In this document: positions 50,088 through 59,241 of the stretch, one piece after another
Position numbering within the stretch: the stretch's first letter is position 1
Layout of the letters: each line of letters starts with the position of its first letter
From: Mycobacterium sp. ACS1612
GTDB lineage: Bacteria; Actinomycetota; Actinomycetes; Mycobacteriales; Mycobacteriaceae
Assembly: GCF_001667505.1 (NCBI RefSeq)
Contig: NZ_LZHZ01000032.1
Location: forward strand, 95,574 to 159,573
DNA: 64,000 nucleotides
Direction of reading: 5' to 3'
Translations under genes and position numbers: made by a program
The notes under the pieces: model-generated
The model's input: only the letters and a program-made list of their open reading frames with translations
Databases searched by the model: none
Told to the model about the DNA's origin: nothing

Positions 50088-50894
50088 ATGCCGGTGAAGC
50101 CGCCCCGCCCGTACTACGTGCCAGTTGGCAGCGAGGAGCAGGTCTTCAAGGCCGCGTACCGGCAGGGTCTGTCCATCGCGCTCAAGGGCCCTACCGGGTG
50201 CGGGAAGACGCGGTTCGTCGAGGCAATGGCGCACGATCTGGACCGCCCGCTTGTCACCGTCTCCTGCCACGACGATCTGACCACCGCCGATCTCGTCGGG
50301 CGCTTCCTGTTGCGGGGCGGCGACACCGAATGGGTCGACGGTCCGCTGACGCGGGCGGTGCGCGACGGTGCGATCTGCTACCTCGACGAGGTGGTGGAAG
50401 CCCGTCAGGACACCACGGTGGTGCTGCATCCACTGTCCGACCACCGACGGCAACTGCCGATCGAGCGGTTGGGGGAGACGCTCGATGCGGCACCCGGGTT
50501 CTGCCTCGTGGTGTCGTACAACCCGGGGTATCAGAGCGTGCTCAAGGACCTCAAGGACTCCACCCGGCAACGGATGGTCGCCATCGAATTCGGTTTCCCC
50601 ACACCGGATGTCGAGGAGAAAATCCTCGTCAACGAGGCGGGTATCGGACACGAACAGGCCGCCGAACTGGTCCGGCTCGGGCAGGCCATCCGTCGGCTGG
50701 AGACCGGTGGCCTGCGCGAGGTGGCCTCGACGCGTGTGCTGATCGCCGCGGGCCAACTGATCGGCGAGGGGTTGAGCCCGCGCGACGCCGCCCGTGCGGC
50801 CATCGCAGGCCCACTCACCGACGACGCAGGCGTGACACGTGGACTTCTCGAAATGATCGACGTTTACCTGTCCGCCGATTCACCCACCGACTGA
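50088..50894 (+). CDS. MoxR/NorQ-family AAA+ ATPase
   Basis: A 268-residue AAA+ ATPase. Walker A GPTGCGKT is at residues 34-41; Walker B is CYLDEVVEA, sensor 1 is VVSYNPGYQ, and an arginine-finger region TRQRMVAIEF follows. The length and layout match NorQ/CbbQ proteins. The ATG has GAGAGGA just upstream. Together with the preceding VWA protein it should form a hexameric chaperone complex. Known targets of the class are metalloenzymes such as nitric oxide reductase, Rubisco or CO dehydrogenase; none is present here, so the target could be one of the P450s or an enzyme encoded elsewhere. Confidence 0.92.
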   Translation: MPVKPPRPYYVPVGSEEQVFKAAYRQGLSIALKGPTGCGKTRFVEAMAHDLDRPLVTVSCHDDLTTADLVGRFLLRGGDTEWVDGPLTRAVRDGAICYLDEVVEARQDTTVVLHPLSDHRRQLPIERLGETLDAAPGFCLVVSYNPGYQSVLKDLKDSTRQRMVAIEFGFPTPDVEEKILVNEAGIGHEQAAELVRLGQAIRRLETGGLREVASTRVLIAAGQLIGEGLSPRDAARAAIAGPLTDDAGVTRGLLEMIDVYLSADSPTD

Positions 50895-50917
50895 AGCAGC
50901 CCACCCACGGAGGCCGG

Positions 50918-52033
50918 ATGTCCTACGAGAGCACAGCCGAACCGATCAAGGTCGGATACCTGATGGATTTCACACTGCCACCAGGATTTCCTGAGGAACT
51001 GTCGGCGTCCTTCACCCAGACGTTCGATCTGGTCTTCGAGGAGGCGCACGCCGAGGGCCTGATGGACCGACCGGTGCAGATGATCTACCGCGAAGTGGAA
51101 GGCCTGCCCAAGGGTTCGGTCAAGGCGGTCATCGACGCGTACGGCGAACTCGTCCACGAGGGCTGCCTGGTGGTCTTCGGTCCCAACATCACCGACAACT
51201 GTGTCGCGGTGCGCGAAGCCATCGAGGAACGTTTCAAGGTGCCCGCCATCAGCGTCACCGGCACCGACGACTGGCTGGGCGAATGGACGTTCGCGTTCCC
51301 ACAGGGCTCGATGACCGACGAGCCGATCTTCCTGGCCGATCTGGTGGCCAAGCGCGGACTCAACGAGATCGGCGTGCTGGTCGAACAGAATCTGATCGGC
51401 GAGAGCTACCTGAGGAATCTACGAACTGCGTGTGCCCGCAAGGGTATCCGGATCGTCGCCGAGGCCGCCATCGCGCAGACTGCACAGGACATCAGCGCAG
51501 CGGTGAGCACACTGCACGAGGCCAAGGCGCAGGCGATCGTGCACCTGGGCTTCGGCTTCGGCATCGTGTTCATCAACCCGGCCCTGGAGGCCGTCGGTTG
51601 GGATCCGCCGCGGTTCACCACCACCGCCTTCCAGAACGCATGGGTGAACCCGATCATGTGGAACGCGTTCCTCGGCTGGATCGGGGTCGACCAGTACGAC
51701 GAGAACAACCCGATCGGCCAGGCCTGGCTGGACCGGTATGCGCAGAGATACAACGGCAGTCGGCCGGAATACTGCGTGTCTGTCGTGAACCACGATGTGG
51801 CCGCCACGCTGGTGCGGGCCTTCACCGACGCACATCCGCTCAGCCCGCGCGGCGTCAAGGAGGCGCTGGAGCGGGTCAAGATGATGCCCGCCGCATCGGG
51901 AGCACCGGGAACCCGGGTGTCCCTGGGTAAGTGGACCCGGCGGGCGTGGATGGGATCCGGCTACCTGGTGGCCAGGACGCTCGACCCCGACGGCATCAAT
52001 TCCCACCTGGTCGACCGCTTCGGGGAGGACTGA
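50918..52033 (+). CDS. Type I solute-binding-fold protein without signal peptide
   Basis: A 371-residue protein with the LivK-like (branched-chain amino-acid binding, Peripla_BP_6) fold: IKVGYLMDFT, LVVFGPNITDNC, ISVTGTDDW and GVLVEQNLIGESY mark alternating beta-alpha elements of both lobes. The N-terminus is MSYESTAEPIK with no hydrophobic segment, twin arginine or lipobox, so it is predicted cytosolic; no ABC permease or ATPase genes are nearby. It may bind a pathway intermediate or coenzyme, or be a ligand-binding partner of the MoxR-VWA complex. It is 23 bases after moxR and two before the AveC-like gene. Confidence 0.83.
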   Translation: MSYESTAEPIKVGYLMDFTLPPGFPEELSASFTQTFDLVFEEAHAEGLMDRPVQMIYREVEGLPKGSVKAVIDAYGELVHEGCLVVFGPNITDNCVAVREAIEERFKVPAISVTGTDDWLGEWTFAFPQGSMTDEPIFLADLVAKRGLNEIGVLVEQNLIGESYLRNLRTACARKGIRIVAEAAIAQTAQDISAAVSTLHEAKAQAIVHLGFGFGIVFINPALEAVGWDPPRFTTTAFQNAWVNPIMWNAFLGWIGVDQYDENNPIGQAWLDRYAQRYNGSRPEYCVSVVNHDVAATLVRAFTDAHPLSPRGVKEALERVKMMPAASGAPGTRVSLGKWTRRAWMGSGYLVARTLDPDGINSHLVDRFGED

Positions 52034-52035
52034 GA

Positions 52036-53172
52036 GTGACCACACAGCAGTCGAAACCGGTTGGCACCGACACGAACTCCCCGGCGCCGCCGCGCACTGG
52101 CCCGAACTGGGGCCGGGTGATCGCGCTACTCGCGTGGCTCGGCTTCCTCGGACTGTTCGCCGCGGTCGGACGTACCGACGTCGATCCGCGGGTGGCCAAT
52201 CCGAACGTCGACGGACGTCCGCGTCCGGTGGGGTTCCTGACGTCGTTCGACCACTGGCAGATCATTCCGCAGGTGGGCGCCGTGATCATCGTCGTGGTGT
52301 TCACCGTCGCCTTCATCCGCGGGTGGCGGAAGAACCCGGGCAGTCCGGTGCTGCTGATGGTGCTGTGCACCACGCTGATCGTGTGGCAGGACCCGATCAT
52401 GAACTGGTCGCCGTACGCGGTGTACAACCCGATGCTCCTGCACTGGCCGGAGAACTGGCCGCTGATCATGATGTCGCCGACCGTCGAACCCTTCATCGTG
52501 TTCGGCTACGTCCTGTTCTACTTCGGGCCGTACTTTCCAGGCATCTGGATCCTGCGCAAGTTACAGGCCAAACGCGGGCCCGAAGCGTTCGTCTCCCGCC
52601 ACCCTCTCATCAGCCTGGGCGCGCTGGTGCTGGTGATCGGCTTCATCTTCGACGCCATCCTGGAAGTCAGCCTGGTGCGCACCGGGCTGTACATCTACTC
52701 GCAGGCGATTCCGTTCGGAACGTTGTTTCCAGGCAGCACCTTCCAGTTCCCGCTGATCTGGGAGTCGTTGTCGGTGACCTTCGTGATGATCCCGGCCGCC
52801 ATCCTCGTCTACCGCGATGACACGGGTAAGTCGGTGGCGGAGAAGCTCGCCGCGAAGGCCAGGTTGTTCCCGACGAAGCCGGTGCTCGGCACCTTCCTGG
52901 TGATGTTCGCGATCATCAACGTGTCGTACTTCGCCTACGGCGGTTGGTTCTGGGCGATCAAGGCCAGCGGCCTGGCGACCTCGGTCGCCTGCCCGTGGCC
53001 CTATCCGGAGGCCAAAGTGTATGACCCGCAGGGCTATTACCGGGCGAACGGAGCCGAGGGGCCGTACTCGGTGGGCAAATGGGCCACCTGGCAGCAGGGC
53101 CCGTTCCGCAACACCGACGTGGAACTGGGTTCGAAGAGCAAGCGGTGCGCCACCGAAGGCACCAATGACTGA
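52036..53172 (+). CDS. AveC-like (spirocyclase family) membrane protein
   Basis: A 378-residue integral membrane protein with seven or so hydrophobic helices. Conserved AveC-family features are WQDPIMNW, EPFIVFGYVLFYF, DAILEVSL and FQFPLIWE. AveC helps spiroketal formation in avermectin synthesis; mycobacterial relatives lie in catabolic clusters with P450s, with no proven reaction. The GTG start is two bases after the preceding stop. Its stop overlaps the next SDR by eight bases. A second, shorter relative is encoded at 59343. Confidence 0.83.
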   Translation: MTTQQSKPVGTDTNSPAPPRTGPNWGRVIALLAWLGFLGLFAAVGRTDVDPRVANPNVDGRPRPVGFLTSFDHWQIIPQVGAVIIVVVFTVAFIRGWRKNPGSPVLLMVLCTTLIVWQDPIMNWSPYAVYNPMLLHWPENWPLIMMSPTVEPFIVFGYVLFYFGPYFPGIWILRKLQAKRGPEAFVSRHPLISLGALVLVIGFIFDAILEVSLVRTGLYIYSQAIPFGTLFPGSTFQFPLIWESLSVTFVMIPAAILVYRDDTGKSVAEKLAAKARLFPTKPVLGTFLVMFAIINVSYFAYGGWFWAIKASGLATSVACPWPYPEAKVYDPQGYYRANGAEGPYSVGKWATWQQGPFRNTDVELGSKSKRCATEGTND

Positions 53173-54052
53173 CGGTCGCAGCGTCGTCATCACCGGCGCG
53201 TCCCGCGGACTCGGCTTCGCGTCCGCCTGCCACCTGTACAAGCAGGGGTGGCGCGTCGTCGCCGCGATGCGGTCGGTCGACACGGGCATGGACCGACTGC
53301 GTGAGGCGACCGGCGCTGGCGAAGATGACCCGCGCCTGATCGGGATTGTGCTCGACCTCACCGATTCCGCGTCGGTCGCCGCGGCCGCCAAGTCGATCGA
53401 CGAGGCGATCGGCGCGCCCTACGCGCTTGTGCACAATGCAGGCATCTCGGCGGCCGGGATGCTCGAGGAGACTCCGCTGAGCGTGTGGGAACGCATGTTC
53501 GCGACGAACATCTTCGGCCCGGTCGCGCTGACCAAGGCACTTCTGCCAGGTATGCGGGAGGCGGGCCGCGGCCGCATCGTGCTGATCTCGAGCGTTGCCG
53601 GTGTGCGCGGAATGCCCGCCACCGCACCGTATTCCGCGGTCAAGGGTGCGCTCGAACGCTGGGGTGAAGCGATGGCGGGCGAAGTCGCCCCGTTCGGTAT
53701 CGGTGTCACCGTCCTGGTCACCGGCACCTACGACACCGAGATCATCACCGATGCCGGCACGACCGACACCCGTGAGTTCGACGGGCCGTACGCCGCTCAC
53801 CACCGCACCATGGACAAGCGCGGGCGGGCGATGATGAAGCGCGCCGCCAAGTCACCGGACGAATTCGCCACGGGCCTCGCCAAGGCCCTTGACGACAAGG
53901 CGCCCTACGCCAAAAACGCGGTCGGCGTTGACGCGCGAATGCTGTTGGTCGCCAATCGGTTGTTGCCGAGCTCCGGTCTGCACCACATCACGCGGCTGTT
54001 GATGGGGATTCCGCGCTTCGGCGCACTGCGAGGAAGCGTGAAGCATGCCTGA
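53165..54052 (+). CDS. Short-chain dehydrogenase/reductase
   Basis: A 295-residue classical SDR. The NAD(P)-binding motif is TGASRGLG at residues 10-17, with VHNAG, the catalytic Ser in LISSVAG, and Tyr/Lys in APYSAVKG. The start is the ATG inside the end of the AveC-like gene (eight-base overlap), and it overlaps the aldehyde dehydrogenase start by another eight bases. An alcohol-to-ketone or aldehyde oxidation feeding the aldehyde dehydrogenase is the simplest role. Confidence 0.9.
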   Translation: MTDGRSVVITGASRGLGFASACHLYKQGWRVVAAMRSVDTGMDRLREATGAGEDDPRLIGIVLDLTDSASVAAAAKSIDEAIGAPYALVHNAGISAAGMLEETPLSVWERMFATNIFGPVALTKALLPGMREAGRGRIVLISSVAGVRGMPATAPYSAVKGALERWGEAMAGEVAPFGIGVTVLVTGTYDTEIITDAGTTDTREFDGPYAAHHRTMDKRGRAMMKRAAKSPDEFATGLAKALDDKAPYAKNAVGVDARMLLVANRLLPSSGLHHITRLLMGIPRFGALRGSVKHA

Positions 54053-55520
54053 CGTCGCATTCGAGACCAAGATGATGATCGACGGCAAGCTCGTCGACGG
54101 TGAGGCGGGCACCTTCACCAACATCAACCCGGCGACCGAAGCGGTGCTCGGCGAGGTCGCGGACGCGTCGAAGGCCGATATGCACCGCGCCATCGACGCC
54201 GCGCGCCGCGCGTTCGACGAGACCGACTGGGCGACCAACCATGCATTCCGGCAGCGCTGCCTCCTGCAACTGCACGACGCAATCGAAGCCGAAAAAGAAC
54301 AGTTGCGTGAGGAACTCATCCTCGAGGTGGGCTGTCCCCGCGCGGTCACCTACGGCCCGCAGTTGGACGCCCCGCTGGAGGACGGGCTGAAGTATCCGGC
54401 CCGGCTCATCGGCGAATACCCTTGGGAGACATCGCTGGGTGACACGGTGGTGTCGCTCACCGGGGTGAACACCACACGCAAGGTCTGGCGCGAACCCGCC
54501 GGTGTGGTCGGCGCGATCGTGCCGTGGAACTTTCCGTTCGAGGTCACCATCCAGAAACTCGGCCAGGCACTCGGCACAGGCAACACCGTCGTCTTGAAAC
54601 CGGCGCCGAATACGCCGTACAACGCGACCCGGTTGGGTCGGCTCATCGCCGAGCAGACCGATATCCCTGCGGGCGTGGTGAATGTGGTGACCGCGTCGGA
54701 CCACTTCGTCGGCGAAGAGTTGACGTTGTCGCCGAAAGTGGACCTGATCTCGTTCACCGGGTCGACCGTCGTCGGCAAGCGGATCATGGAAAAAGGGGCG
54801 GCGACCATGAAGCGCCTGTTCCTCGAATTGGGCGGTAAGTCGGCGACGATCGTCCTGGAAGACGCCGACTTCGCGATGGGTTGCATGATCGGCATCGGGG
54901 TCTGCATGCACGCGGGCCAAGGCTGCGCGATGCCCACCAGGATGCTGCTGCCGCGCTCACGCTACGACGAGGGCGTCGAGATCCTGAAAGGCATCTACGA
55001 GGGCATCACGCCCGGGGACCCGCAGGATGCGGGTGTCATCTGCGGGCCGGTCATTTCCGACAAGCAGCGCAGTCGGATTCGGGGCTACATCGCCAAGGGT
55101 GTCGAGGAGGGCGCCAAACTTGTTGTGGGCGGGGCAGAGCCGCCCGCCGGTATGGACAAGGGCTTCTTCGTCAAGCCGACGCTGTTCGTCGATGTCGACA
55201 ACTCGATGACGATTGCGCAGGAGGAGATCTTCGGCCCGGTGCTCGTCGTGATCCCGTACGAGGACGAGGACGACGCCGTGCGGATCGCGAACGACAGCCA
55301 GTACGGGCTGGCGGGCAACGTCATGGCAGGAACCCTCGATCGCGCGCTGGCCGTCGCGAAACGGTTGCGTGCCGGGTTCATCGGTCTCAACGGCACCGCG
55401 GGATACGGCGCCGACACGCCGTTCGGTGGTTACAAGGCAAGCGGTGTCGGGCGCCAGAACGGAGTCGCCGGGTTCGACCAGTACACCGAAGTCAAGTCCG
55501 TCGCTTACCCCGCTCAGTGA
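54045..55520 (+). CDS. Aldehyde dehydrogenase
   Basis: A 491-residue NAD(P)-dependent aldehyde dehydrogenase. Catalytic Cys294 lies in GQGCAMPTR and the general base Glu261 in LELGGKSAT; VPWNFPFEV carries the Asn that stabilises the oxyanion, and EEIFGPVL the cofactor Glu. All are intact. Its place after an SDR and before two P450s fits oxidation of an alcohol to an acid. Confidence 0.95.
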   Translation: MPDVAFETKMMIDGKLVDGEAGTFTNINPATEAVLGEVADASKADMHRAIDAARRAFDETDWATNHAFRQRCLLQLHDAIEAEKEQLREELILEVGCPRAVTYGPQLDAPLEDGLKYPARLIGEYPWETSLGDTVVSLTGVNTTRKVWREPAGVVGAIVPWNFPFEVTIQKLGQALGTGNTVVLKPAPNTPYNATRLGRLIAEQTDIPAGVVNVVTASDHFVGEELTLSPKVDLISFTGSTVVGKRIMEKGAATMKRLFLELGGKSATIVLEDADFAMGCMIGIGVCMHAGQGCAMPTRMLLPRSRYDEGVEILKGIYEGITPGDPQDAGVICGPVISDKQRSRIRGYIAKGVEEGAKLVVGGAEPPAGMDKGFFVKPTLFVDVDNSMTIAQEEIFGPVLVVIPYEDEDDAVRIANDSQYGLAGNVMAGTLDRALAVAKRLRAGFIGLNGTAGYGADTPFGGYKASGVGRQNGVAGFDQYTEVKSVAYPAQ

Positions 55521-55531
55521 AGGAGTAGTTC

Positions 55532-56788
55532 GTGCAGTTGTTCGATGATCTCGAGGACTTCGGAGAATTCGACGATTTCGTGTCCGGCGATGTGCGGGAT
55601 CCGTACACCGAGCTTGCCCGACTGCGGCGCGAGGAACCCGTGCAGAAGATCGAGATCCCCGGCATCCCTGGCCAGGAGGGTAAGCCGATCTTCATGGTGT
55701 ACCGCTACGAGGAAGCCCAGCAGATGCTGCGGGACAACGAGACGTTCTCGTCGTCGATCATCATCCAGGCGTTCGGCGACGTCTTCGGTAAGCACGTGAT
55801 GCTCGGCATGGACGAACCCGAGCACGGCAGGCACCGGGCGCTGGTGTCGAAGGCGTTCTCGCAGAAGGCGTTGGCGCGCTGGGAGGACGACCTGGTCGGC
55901 AGGGTGGGCAACGCGCTCATCGACCGCTTCGTCGACCGCGGTAGCGCAGATCTGGTGAAAGAGTTCAACTTTCCGTATCCCACACTGATCATCGCAGGCC
56001 TGCTCGGTCTGCCGCAGGAGGACTACGCCCAGTTCCAGAAGTGGTCGATCTCGCTGCTGTCGTTCACCGTCAACGCCGAGCGGGGGCGGGAGGCGTCGCA
56101 GGCACTGGCGGACTACTTCACCCCGATCCTGGCGGCGCGGCGTGCGGATCCGCGCGACGATCTGATCAGCGGGCTGGCCGCGGCCGAGATCGACGGGGAG
56201 AAGCTGTCCGACGAGGAGATCTTCTCGTTTTTGCGGTTGCTGCTGCCCGCCGGCGTCGAAACCACCTACCGGGCGCTGGGCAACCTGTTGTTCGGGCTGC
56301 TGTCCAACCCCGATCAGCTCGCCGCGGTCCGCGCCGACCGGTCGCTGTTACCGCAGGCGATCGAGGAGGCGGTGCGGTGGGAGCCGCCGCTGATCATGAT
56401 CACCCGGGTGGCCACCCGGGACACCGAACTCGGCGGGGTGCAGATCCCGGAGGGCTGCTCGGTGATGCCGGTGCTGGGTGCGGCCAACCGGCAGGACGAG
56501 CGTTACGCCGACCCGGACACCTTCGACATCTTCCGCGACGTCAAACCCAATATCGGTTGGGGACACGGTGTTCACGTCTGCCTCGGCATGCATCTGGCAC
56601 GGCTGGAGATGCGGGTGGCGCTGAACTTGCTACTCGACCGTCTGCCGAACATGCGGCTCGATCCCGCGGGCGACGATCCCTACATCCGCGGTCAGGCCTT
56701 CCGCTCGCCCACATCGGTGCCCATCCTGTTCGACCCGGTTCGCGCGTCTGCTCGCGGAAGCTCGCGGCAGAAAGAGAGTGCTTCGTGA
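55532..56788 (+). CDS. Cytochrome P450
   Basis: A 418-residue P450 with I-helix motif PAGVETTYR, ExxR in EEAVRWEPP and heme loop GWGHGVHVCLGMHLAR. The loop has Trp where most family members have Phe before GxG, a modest change. It starts 11 bases after the aldehyde dehydrogenase with AAGGAG upstream, and its stop overlaps the next P450 start (GTGA). Substrate unknown. Confidence 0.93.
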   Translation: MQLFDDLEDFGEFDDFVSGDVRDPYTELARLRREEPVQKIEIPGIPGQEGKPIFMVYRYEEAQQMLRDNETFSSSIIIQAFGDVFGKHVMLGMDEPEHGRHRALVSKAFSQKALARWEDDLVGRVGNALIDRFVDRGSADLVKEFNFPYPTLIIAGLLGLPQEDYAQFQKWSISLLSFTVNAERGREASQALADYFTPILAARRADPRDDLISGLAAAEIDGEKLSDEEIFSFLRLLLPAGVETTYRALGNLLFGLLSNPDQLAAVRADRSLLPQAIEEAVRWEPPLIMITRVATRDTELGGVQIPEGCSVMPVLGAANRQDERYADPDTFDIFRDVKPNIGWGHGVHVCLGMHLARLEMRVALNLLLDRLPNMRLDPAGDDPYIRGQAFRSPTSVPILFDPVRASARGSSRQKESAS

Positions 56789-58050
56789 CCGAATTCGACA
56801 CCGTCGATTTCTTCACCGACGAGTCCCTCGTGGGTGACCCGTACCCGTATTTCGACCACCTGCGGTCGAAATGCCCTGTCACACAGGCGACACCGTTCAA
56901 CGTGCTGACGGTCACCGGCTACGAGGAGGCGCTGGCAGTCTACAAGGATCCGGCGTTCTCGTCGTGCGTGTCGGTGGCGGGCCCGTTCTCCGGCATGCCC
57001 TTCAGCCCCGGCGAGAGCGACGACGTCACCGAGCTGATCGAGCAGCATCGGGCGAACGTCCCGATGGCCGAACACATCACGTCACAGGACCCGCCGCTGC
57101 ACACCAGGACGCGCGGTCTGCTGAACAAGCTGATCACACCGAAGCGCCTCAAAGAGAACGAGGACTTCATGTGGCGGCTGGCCGACCAGCAGCTCGACAC
57201 CTTCATCGAGCGGGGGTCGTGTGAGTTCCTCGAGGACTACGCGAAACCGTTCTCCCTCCTGGTGATCGCGGATCTGCTCGGTGTGCCCGCTGAGGACCAC
57301 GAAGAGTTCCGCGCCGTGTTCGCAGGGGAACTCGTGGGCCAACTCGGCGAAGAGGCGCCGACGACGCACAACCCGCTGCAGTGGCTGAACGAGAAGTTCT
57401 ACGGCTACATCGAAGACCGGCGGCGCGAACCGCGGGCGGATGTGCTGACCGAACTCGCGCAGGCCAAACACGAAGACGGGAAGACGCCCGACATCGAGGA
57501 CGTGATGAACCTGTCGACGTTCCTGTTCGCCGCGGGTACCGAGACGACGACCAAGCTGGTCAGTTCCGCGGTGCGGATCATCGCTGAGAACCCCGACTTC
57601 GAGAAGACGTTGCGCGAGGACCGCGGCCGGATTCCGGCGTTCCTCGAAGAGACGCTGCGGATGGAAAGCCCTGTCAAATCACACTTCCGGATGGCCCGCA
57701 CCACCACCACGGTGGGGGACGTCAAGGTGCCTGCGGGCACCACCGTCATGGTGCTACCGGGCGCGTGCAATCGCGACGAGCGAAAGTTCGCCGATCCCAA
57801 CGTGTTCAACCCGGACCGGCCGAACGTGCGCGAGCAGATCGCGTTCATCCGCGGTGTGCATTCTTGTCCGGGCGCCCCGCTGGCGCGCGCGGAAGGCCGC
57901 ATCTCGCTGAACCGGATCCTCGACCGGATGGTCGACATCACGGTCTCCCAACAGCATCACGGCCCGGCCGACGACCGTCGCTACACCTACGAGCCGACCT
58001 TCATCATGCGCGGGCTCGCCGAACTACACATCACGTTCACACCGGTCTAG
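56785..58050 (+). CDS. Cytochrome P450
   Basis: A 421-residue P450 with I-helix FAAGTETTTK, ExxR in EETLRMESP and a heme loop FIRGVHSCPGAPLAR carrying the Cys ligand. It differs clearly from the upstream P450 and from the one at 44687, so the three are not recent duplicates. It is translationally coupled to the preceding gene. It is the last intact gene of the long operon. Confidence 0.93.
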   Translation: MTEFDTVDFFTDESLVGDPYPYFDHLRSKCPVTQATPFNVLTVTGYEEALAVYKDPAFSSCVSVAGPFSGMPFSPGESDDVTELIEQHRANVPMAEHITSQDPPLHTRTRGLLNKLITPKRLKENEDFMWRLADQQLDTFIERGSCEFLEDYAKPFSLLVIADLLGVPAEDHEEFRAVFAGELVGQLGEEAPTTHNPLQWLNEKFYGYIEDRRREPRADVLTELAQAKHEDGKTPDIEDVMNLSTFLFAAGTETTTKLVSSAVRIIAENPDFEKTLREDRGRIPAFLEETLRMESPVKSHFRMARTTTTVGDVKVPAGTTVMVLPGACNRDERKFADPNVFNPDRPNVREQIAFIRGVHSCPGAPLARAEGRISLNRILDRMVDITVSQQHHGPADDRRYTYEPTFIMRGLAELHITFTPV

Positions 58051-58085
58051 GCCGGCGCGGGGACGCGAGAGAGGAGATCCATCAC

Positions 58086-58522
58086 GTGACCGCATGACGC
58101 GATGTCATTCGTCGACGCCAGCGACGTCGACCTGCGCGGCGTGATAAGCACCGTCGCGGTCACCATCCCGCACCTGCCCGACGGAGCGTCGGTCATCATC
58201 ACCGGATCGACCGCGGGAATGATCCGCGGCACCACCGACAACCCGAACATGGGTCCCGGTGGCCGGGGTTACGGCTGGAGCAAACGGGTACTGATCGAAT
58301 ACGTCGAAGAGATGTCGATGGCGCTGGCCGACAGGATGATAGGGAAGACGCCGAGCCGTTGTTCTCGCTCTTCCAAGCAATGCCGATCCGTACATCGAAC
58401 CGCAGGACGTGGCCAATCTCGCGGTGTTCCTGGCCAGCGAGGAGAGCCGCTACGTCACGGGTCAGCAGATCCGCGTCGATGCCGGATCACTTCTGAAGTG
58501 GCCCAACGTGCCCGGGGGATAG
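58086..58522 (+). pseudogene. Broken short-chain dehydrogenase gene
   Basis: A ribosome site GAGAGGAGAT is followed by GTG and a stop after three codons. From 58102 one frame gives the middle part of an SDR of the mycofactocin-associated type: DGASVIITGSTAGM, TTDNPNMGPGGRGYGWSK with active-site Tyr and Lys. After a deletion and two frame changes, REDAEPLFSLFQAMP and then PYIEPQDVANLAVFLASEE... to VTGQQIRVDAGSLLK are recognisable. The N-terminal Rossmann part is missing, so the enzyme cannot be made. Confidence 0.78.
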
Positions 58523-58528
58523 GCCCGC

Positions 58529-59164
58529 TCAGTCGGGGCGGTGCAGGAACCCGTACAGCGTCGCCTGGACAAGTTCGTCGATGATCGCCTTGCGTGAGGG
58601 CTGCTTGGCTCCGAAGAACGTCGACCGCATGGCCACCATGCCGACGATCATCGCCACGGTGGAGTGCGCGGGCAGGTCCGGATGGCTCGAGTGCATCCCG
58701 CGAATCTGCATGCCCTCCGCGCTGATCCGGCTGAGCACGGTGAGCGCCCGCCGGATGTCGGCGATGCCCGCGCTCTCGATCTCCTCGTCGCTCAGGCTGT
58801 CGGATGCGACGAGGGTCAGCAGCAGACCCCGATGCTCGACGAGAACGTCGTAGAGTCGGCCGACAAACTGCCGCGCCAGTTCCTCCTCGTCGGTTTCCTC
58901 GGGGACGACCGCCTGCCACGTCTGCCCGAACTCGTCGACGAAGGTCGTGAACGGCAGCACCAGAGCCTCGCGGAACAGTCCGGCCTTCGAGCCGAAGTGT
59001 CGGAACAGCAGGTATTCGCTGACGCCGGCCGCCTCGGCGATCTCCCGTGTGGTCGTGCTGCGGTAGTCACGACGGGCGAAGAGCTCGCGGGCGGCGTCGA
59101 GCAGAAGTCTGCGCGGCTCGCCGCGGGGCCTGCGGGCCGGCGAACGTCGCGGGGGCATGGACAT
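58529..59164 (-). CDS. TetR-family transcriptional regulator
   Basis: A 211-residue TetR repressor with N-terminal HTH (RRLLLDAARELFARRDYR, then TTREIAEAAGVSEYLLFRHFGSK, given here in parts) and a C-terminal ligand domain. The start may be ATG 59164 or GTG 59194; the latter would be nearly leaderless and lie next to the palindrome at 59199. It is divergent from the small peptide/AveC-like pair and probably represses both through that palindrome. Confidence 0.9.
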   Translation of the reverse strand: MSMPPRRSPARRPRGEPRRLLLDAARELFARRDYRSTTTREIAEAAGVSEYLLFRHFGSKAGLFREALVLPFTTFVDEFGQTWQAVVPEETDEEELARQFVGRLYDVLVEHRGLLLTLVASDSLSDEEIESAGIADIRRALTVLSRISAEGMQIRGMHSSHPDLPAHSTVAMIVGMVAMRSTFFGAKQPSRKAIIDELVQATLYGFLHRPD

Positions 59165-59198
59165 TGACGATAGCCGTCGCGTTTGACCTTCCACTTAG

Positions 59199-59214
59199 AA
59201 TAGTGTGCACTATT
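59199..59214. promoter_or_regulatory. TetR-type operator palindrome
   Basis: AATAGTG-TG-CACTATT is a perfect 7-bp inverted repeat in the gap between the TetR gene and the divergent small-protein/AveC-like pair. Size and position are typical for a TetR operator. Confidence 0.75.
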
Positions 59215-59241
59215 AGACGCCGAACGGCCGAAAGGAACGTC

